DNA of 64,000 nucleotides from Phaseolus vulgaris (Eukaryota > Streptophyta > Magnoliopsida > Fabales > Fabaceae). The DNA lies in NCBI RefSeq assembly GCF_000499845.2, contig NC_023756.2, positions 40,176,579 through 40,240,578 on the forward strand, read 5' to 3'. This document shows positions 58,203-64,000 of the stretch, piece after piece. The stretch's first letter is position 1. Each line of letters begins with the position of its first letter. The translations under genes were made by a program, and so were the position numbers. The notes beneath the pieces are model-generated. The model searched no databases, had not been told where the DNA came from, and was given only the letters and a program-made list of their open reading frames with translations.

Positions 58203-59055
58203 TGTAGGGATATCGTGTGCGGAAGCGTTATAATTTCAACCAAAGATTATGAGAAATTAAAGTAACAAAGAAAAATGAGAATGATACCAGAAGTTTTTAG
58301 GTGAAAAACTCCTTTGAATAGAGGTAAAAAACCATCGGCGAGAGAGCCAAAACTTCCACTATAATGGTATTGGGAGTACAATGAATTTCTCTCAGACTAA
58401 TAGATAAATGGCTCTGATACCATATTACGAAGTGGACTTTAAGCCCAACTCAACCCCATAAAACCGGCTCAATGAAGTGAGGTTTGCACCCATTTATATA
58501 TTATGAAAGGCTCTCATCTCTAGTCGATGTGGGATCTCCAACACACCCCCCTCACGCCAAGAGTGATAGATAGAAGCTCGTGCGTGGGACTATATATTAT
58601 GGGTGGTCCGATAGCGGGTGGCACAATAGGCCCAACACAAATACTCGCTAGGATAGGCTCGCAATGGCTCTGATGCCATATTACGAAGTGGACTTTAAGC
58701 CTAACTCAACCCCATAAAACCGGCTCATAGGGTTGAGGTTTGCACCCACTTATATACAATGAAATGTCCTAATCTCTAATCGATGTGGGATCTCCAACAA
58801 GCCCCAAAACAAATTCTCTCTATATGGGTTAAGCAGTTACACCCAAGAGAAGAAATAGAGAGTATAGGAAAAGAGAGAGAGAGGAAGCAAGTGTATGTGG
58901 CTGTTTGTTGTGTGTCTTACATTGCTAAGAGGGACAACAATAATAAAAACAATTAATGGTAAATAACCTCCCTTTAATAACAATTAAGTGAGCGATAAGT
59001 AACCTCCTAATAATTTCAATTAATTGTCAAGGGTAAGTATCCTCCTATTTTGACA
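58203..59055 (-). repeat. Copia-B copy 2, 5' LTR split by a TRIM insertion
   Basis: Outer pieces 58203-58409 and 58800-59055 together match the 3' LTR. The right end lacks ~34 bases before the AAAAG target duplication (it ends ctattttgac). The insert is 58410-58799. Confidence 0.88.
58410..58799 (-). mobile_element. TRIM: miniature LTR retrotransposon, two 121-bp LTRs
   Basis: LTRs 58423-58543 and 58679-58799 are each 121 bp and, on the minus strand, start TGTTGGAGATCCCACATCGA. The primer site tggcatcagagcc (58666-58678) adjoins the right LTR, and a polypurine tract (rc of cacccccctcac, 58544-58555) adjoins the left LTR. The 135-bp interior has no coding capacity. Oddly, a second primer-site copy, tggtatcagagcc (58410-58422), lies outside the left LTR. 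No target duplication is obvious. Confidence 0.88.
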
Positions 59056-61750
59056 AAAAGCTTAAACAAGTTTTCTTGTGCAGCATTCCCCTATCTATTC
59101 TTAATTTGTGGTTTTTGTTGCCACCTTTTCACTCTTTGTTTTCTTTATTAATTAATGCATGTGTTAAAATTTGGATACGTACTCTGTTTCCTTGAAGGTT
59201 GCATCTTTATTTTTATTGTTTTCTCTCAAAAGATTTATTTGCCTTTTATTGCTTTTTTTACATAGACAATATTGTCCTTACTAGTTACATCAACTAGGTT
59301 ATATTTTGTCTTCGAAAGAAGTCTGTGTTTGTCTATACATTCTTAACTTAGTTTTTTCACGTTTAAAGCGAGGAGCTAGCAGTTCCAAACAATTGTTATA
59401 CATGTTACCTCAAAAAAATTTACTAGTAAACTCGTACATAAAATTTGAAGAATTTATCGTTATTGTTTTAATAGTTATAAATTTTTTGGGTAATGGACTA
59501 TTTACTGTGTAATTTATATAAAACAAACCCAATCAATAGATAGATTTATTACTTAAAAAAGATGTTACTTTTTTCATAATATTGGTAAGATTTTAAAAGT
59601 TTCATGATAATTTGACACTAATCAATTTTTCTACACCCAATAATATTAACAACCAATCATAATATTATTTTAATAATTTTTTATATTGTTTTTTCACAAA
59701 TTTACTTTTTTATTATATATCTTTTATCAAAATTATCAAATCAAAAATTTTATACAACAATAAATAAAATATAGTTTTCAATTTTAAAACAATGTTAATT
59801 ATTGAACTCAATTACTAATGGTAATAATTTTCAACCTTTTAGAGATTGATGAGACATATGTAAAAGGACATGAGTTCAGTCCATGTTTCCAGTTTGCGAG
59901 AACACCAAAAATTTATAAAAGTAAAAAATATAGCTACATTTACATGGATATAAAGTTAGTATTTTAGGTTATCAAATTCTTGTATATATTTTTTTCTTTA
60001 AATTCATTTTTTTAATTTCTTATCATGATATTTCTTTAGGCACTTACAATTTACAATACTATTTTAATAAGAAACAAATCTTTCATTTATATTTTATTAA
60101 TTTTATTATCTTACTTTTCATGTTATGAATCTCATCGTAGGTGAAGAAGAATGCATCTATGCACCAATTAAGAGAGTATTACATTGTGGCAGATGTAACA
60201 ACAATGTGATACTCTGTTAATTGATATATACATGAAATCTTCTTCATCCACGATGAGATTAATAGCATAATAAATAAGATAATGAAAGATTTGATTGCCA
60301 TCAAAATAGTATTGTAAGTGCTTAAACAAATATGAATGATAAAAATTAAGAAAATTGAATTTAAAGAAACAAATATATTCAGAAATGAATTTGTTAACCT
60401 AAAAATACAAATTTTATTCCGGTAAATAATAGTTATATTTCGTAACCTTGCAAACTGATGACAAGAATGAAACTCCTCATGTCCCTGATTTTCCTCTTCT
60501 TCTGGCATGTCATGTTGAAAAGCGTGTCTGTCTTACCCTTTTCTTCCATTCTCTCATCAACAACAGCCTCTACTGAATCAAGATCAAGCTCTTCAAGCCT
60601 AACCCATATTCAACTCGACGTAATCGGAGTTGGGAACCTTCCTTCGTTGGCCTTAACGGGATGGTACTTGTCGTCCCTCCACCGGCACAAGACGCGCGTG
60701 CCGACCTCCAGGGGGAGCACTGACGATCTCCGGCGCTTCGACGTGTTGGACCGCAGTGCCGCCTCCGCGCCGTCGAAGGACTGATATTTGCCGTTGCCGG
60801 ATGGCATTTGGATCGAAGCCATGGGATGGGAGTGAAAGATGACCTGAAAAAACTGCAGAGAGGAAAACGCATATTTTTATCTTAATTCTTCTACTCAATA
60901 TCAATTCCTAAATCACTATCTATTTTTATCTTTAGCTTTTTAGAAAGAATCTTGAAAATTTTGAAATATTTCAAATTTGAATTATTTTGGTTTCAGATTA
61001 TTTATTCTAAATAATAATTTCTTAATTTAAAATATTTTTTTTCAATTGTTTTAAATTCTTAATTCAATTAAAAACTTATTCCAATTATTTTATATATTTT
61101 TACTATAAGCAATTTAAAAATTTATTCCAATTATTTTATTTTTAATTTACATAATTAATTTAAAAATAAATTCAAAATATTTTATTTTAAAAGATAATTT
61201 AAAAATTTACTACTTAACTTTTTTCATTTAATTTACATAAAATAAGAAAGCAAGTTCAAGTATCTTTTTCTCATATCTATATTTGTTATATAATACTGGC
61301 AGTAATGTGTTATTATTCACACACTTATATTAACAAAAGAAATTTAAAGTACATTATGAATAAAAAAAATGTCATTATTATCACTATTATGTAAAATCAT
61401 TATATCTTAGTATGAATTTGTTTAAACAATGCGAGTGATTAATCATCTTTTTAAGTGTTTCATTCTTTACAAATTTTGTTTCCTACAAAATAATATTAAT
61501 TATGAATAAATTGCAAAACACTCACGCACACACGCACACACATATATATATATATATATGCAATATACCTATATTGATATTTGTGTAGATAAATGTGTGA
61601 ATGTTTTGTGTTGATATCTTCATTCAACTTTAAGCGCTCATTGTATATTATGTTACCTTCAATCTATAATAACAAATAGTGTAAATAGAATATTCACATA
61701 TACTTATCTTTATGTGTCACACATAAATAAACTGAACAATACCCGATTTT
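59056..61750. repeat. Duplicated block, copy 2 (~2.7 kb)
   Basis: Collinear with 39551-42200 (see there), with small indels such as an extra ~17 bases near 59648. Contains the better HAM-like fragment. Unlike copy 1, homologous sequence continues into the Helitron helicase end at 61741. Confidence 0.9.
60440..60822 (-). pseudogene. MYST histone acetyltransferase (HAM1/2-like) N-terminal fragment, copy 2
   Basis: From the ATG at 60822 the frame reads MASIQMPSGNGKYQSFDG, then SKRRRSSVLPLEVGTRVLCR and WRDDKYHPVKANE, the start of the chromo-barrel (Tudor-knot) domain of plant MYST acetyltransferases, which acetylate histone H4. A deletion then removes the middle of the domain and shifts the frame to a stop at 60610. 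Beyond it another frame continues with VRLEELDLDSVEAVVDERM and a Lys-Lys-Arg-Lys patch, then fades by ~60440. The acetyltransferase domain is absent. Recognition from memory; strong word matches. Confidence 0.7.
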
Positions 61751-61905
61751 TTATATAACAAAATATATTTATAAACAACATTTTTGATAAATTTTTCATT
61801 TTTTCCTTCAAGGTGTCCTTTAATAAGAATATTTGTTGAATCTTAATAAACAACTCTTGATAATGCAACATACAATTGATCATGAGGGGTACATAAAACT
61901 CAGTA
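61741..61905 (-). pseudogene. Helitron helicase C-terminal remnant
   Basis: One frame reads TPHDQLYVALSRVVY, a stop, then DSTNILIKGHLEG and FIKNVVYKYIL. The DQLYVALSRV word followed by an ILI and a NVVYK pattern is the conserved end of Helitron (PIF1-type) helicases. Only the last ~50 residues are present. It links the duplicated block to rolling-circle transposons, which are known to pick up pieces of several host genes. Confidence 0.7.
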
Positions 61906-62639
61906 AAAGTTCAAAGAGAATATATCAAAAACAAAAAATTACACAAAATATTCAGATGTGTACTCGCATAATATTGACACGAAAACTCACACAAGGAGAA
62001 TGAAAAAGAGATGAAAAAAGTGCACAAAGATACAAAAGAACAAATTTGCAGAGAAAAGAAAAGACTAATGAGAGACGAATAAATATAATTATAAATAATA
62101 TATAATCATAAAAAGTGTAACAAAGAAGTTGGGTAAAGTGAGAAAGAGAATGTACATACCTAAAAAATTAAATAGTTTTTTTTGTTGAAAGCATGAAACT
62201 TTCTTCTTCTTTTCTCCTGCATCATTATACACCGTTACACTTTTAATGACGTTGCGGAGAAAGGTTAATTGACAAACTTACATATTTAATGACGTTGCGG
62301 AGAAAGGTTCTTGGATGGTGTAAGTGGTTTTTCTCAACCATTAAAGAAGAAAGGGAGGAGAATGGGATTTAAGGGAAAATGTTTGGTTAAATAAGTGAAA
62401 AGAGGAGTGACTCAAAACATTTTGAATTATGTTTACAATGACTTCATAATTCATAATTCAAAATTTAAAATTTAAAATATATAATTCAAAATTTAAAATT
62501 CAAAATATAAAATATAAAATTTAGTTTTTTAAAATAAAGAAGATACAAAATGACAAATATCTTCTCTCATATATTTTTAAAATAATAAAGTAAAATATAA
62601 GTATAAAGATAAAATTGGAATAAAATAAAATGGTGTTAA
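61906..62639. other. AT-rich spacer
   Basis: Contains a duplicated ~30-base word (tttaatgacgttgcggagaaaggtt at ~62241 and ~62285). No gene recognised. Confidence 0.45.
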
Positions 62640-62770
62640 GAATGGAATCTCCTTTATATCTAGGTATACATATATATATATATATATGCAATATACATAT
62701 ATTTATAATTACTTGTTTGTGTAGATAAATATGTGAATGCTTTGTGTTGATATATTCATTCAACTGTATG
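62640..62770. repeat. Third copy of a ~130-bp conserved noncoding word of the duplicated block
   Basis: tatatatgcaatatac, then cttgtttgtgtagataaat and ttgtgttgatat-ttcattcaact, match 41990-42120 and 61545-61680. It is placed directly before the AT-rich repeat family, as if it were a terminal part of a mobile element. Confidence 0.75.
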
Positions 62771-62799
62771 GCTCCTTGTATATCATGTTACCTTTAATA

Positions 62800-63640
62800 T
62801 ATAATATATAATTTTAAACCTATATATAAAAGGATTTCCCCTTTAACTTCCTTCAATTTTATTCCTATTTTATCCTTATATCAATATTTGATTTTATTTC
62901 ATTATTATGGGAATTGCGTCATTTCTTATTTTTTCTAAATTTTTAAATTTTTAATATATGGGGATATATAAGGCGGATTCCTCTCTTTAACTTTCCTAAA
63001 AAAAGTTTCCTATTTTATCCTTTATATCAATATTTGATTTTATTTCATTATAATGGGTATTGCGTCATTTCCTACTTTTTCAGAAATTTTAAATTTTCAA
63101 AATGTTTTTTTCAAAGTTTTTAAATTTTAAATTTTTCAAATTTTCAAACCCGAAGGCCTTTTCAAAACACTTCAAAATTTTCAAAATTTTAAAATTCATA
63201 TTTTTAAATTTTCAAAATTTTCACAATTTAAATTTTTAAAAATTTTAAAATTTTCAATTTTCAAACCCTAAAGCTTTTTCGAAACACTTCAAATTTCAAA
63301 ATTTTTAAATTTTCAAATTTTTTAAATTTTCAAAATATTTTTCCTTTAAGTTCCTTCAATTTTTTTCACTATTTTATCAATATATCAATATTTGATTTTA
63401 TTTCATTATTATGGACATTGCGTCATTTCCTATTTTTTTAAATTTTCAAAATTTTAAGTTTTCAAAAAAATTTAATTTTCAAAATTTTGTAATTTTAGAT
63501 TTTTCAAATTTTTAAACCCTAAAGCCTTTTTGAAACACTTCAAATTTTCAATAATTTTAAATTTAAAACTAAACTGAAGGCTATATAAACTCATCAAACC
63601 TCTTTTTCATTTTCTATTTTCATATTTTCATTTGACATAC
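62800..63640. repeat. AT-rich repeat family, second locus (as at 15900-17800)
   Basis: The headers ttatccttatatcaatatttgattttatttca near 62875, 63020 and 63385 each precede cattgcgtcatttc. The tail aaactgaaggctatataaactcatcaaacctc at 63566 matches 17400. Noncoding. Confidence 0.7.
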
Positions 63641-63799
63641 CACAACTTTTCGCACTTTGAATAAGCGAGGGAGTAGTTTTCCATTTGATATAAGGAACAA
63701 TTTTCTATTTGATATACGATTTAGTTTTCCATTTGATATAATGAGAAAATTTATATTTGATTTTGTCATTTCTTACCATTTTAGTTAGTTCAATTAAAT

Positions 63800-64000
63800 A
63801 TCAAAATTATCAAATCAAAATTTTTATACAACTATAAAGAAAGTATAGTTTTCAATTTTAAAACAATGTTAATTATTGAACTCAATTACTAATGGCTAGA
63901 ATCTAACAAAAATTTGGCATTTTCAACCTTTTAGAGATTGATGAGACACATTTAGAAGGACATGAGAACTTTCGTTCATGTTTCCAGTTTGCGAGAACAC
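63800..64000. repeat. Duplicated block, copy 3 (start only)
   Basis: atcaaaattatcaaatcaaa through ccagtttgcgagaacac matches 40198-40382 and 59726-59905, with a ~25-base insertion near 63896-63925. It runs off the window edge. Confidence 0.85.

Larger units (their letters stand above)
53567..59055 (-). mobile_element. Copia-B copy 2: near-complete Tork/Tnt1-like copia retrotransposon
   Basis: Target duplication AAAAG at 53562-53566 and 59056-59060. Minus-strand order: 5' LTR (58203-59055, itself split by a TRIM), primer site, gag, protease, integrase, RT, RNase H, polypurine tract (rc of aatctccacctt at 54086), 3' LTR (53567-54085). Gene order with integrase before RT and the protein motifs place it in Ty1/copia, Tork lineage. 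Few lesions compared with others here, so it is the youngest large element apart from the TRIM. Confidence 0.93.

Overview
This is a stretch of plant nuclear DNA. It has spliced genes, long AT-rich spacers and dense nested retrotransposons and DNA transposons. The LTI65/RD29-type stress gene, the small tRNA-Met-primed LTR element (TRIM) and the style of the Tat, Tork and CACTA remnants suggest a eudicot, probably a legume; that is an inference, not a proof. Only two genes look like functional host genes.

Layout. 1-3801 (+): a 5'-truncated cold/ABA-responsive LTI65-like gene with a strongly expanded tandem repeat and a last exon that a simple ORF read misses. 3802-6079: AT-rich spacer ending in a ~440 bp direct duplication. 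6080-15768: a decayed Ty3/gypsy Tat-lineage element (Tat-1) with LTRs, gag, protease, RT, two RNase H regions, integrase, a 63-bp tandem array and a spliced antisense ORF. 15770-18500: very AT-rich repeats, possibly Helitron-derived. 18660-21027: 5'-truncated Ty1/copia element with an intact 3' LTR. 22098-22513: GC-rich fold-back element. 23397-24548 (+): two-exon F-box gene. 25304-29962: composite of a small copia, a CACTA transposase remnant, a copia LTR fragment and an 898-bp non-autonomous CACTA. 30974-33640: second CACTA family. 34194-36861: reverse-oriented Tat fragment. 37630-39550: rearranged Tork-like copia.

The right half is built from duplication and nesting. A ~2.65 kb block (39551-42200) recurs at 59056-61750 and starts again at 63800. 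It carries a broken MYST histone acetyltransferase (HAM-like) fragment. Just beyond the better copy lies the C-terminal end of a Helitron helicase. Between the copies are a copia (42203-52365) whose LTR is split by a second Tat element (47029-52256, target duplication TATAA), a copia RNase H remnant, and a nearly complete Tork/Tnt1-like copia (53567-59055). The Tork element interrupts a poly(A) polymerase-like exon (target duplication AAAAG), and its own 5' LTR is interrupted by a TRIM.

The most interesting signal is the antisense gene found in both Tat elements. Both copies share a related domain and each has a plausible short intron at a comparable place. No RNA gene, CRISPR array or prokaryotic feature was seen.
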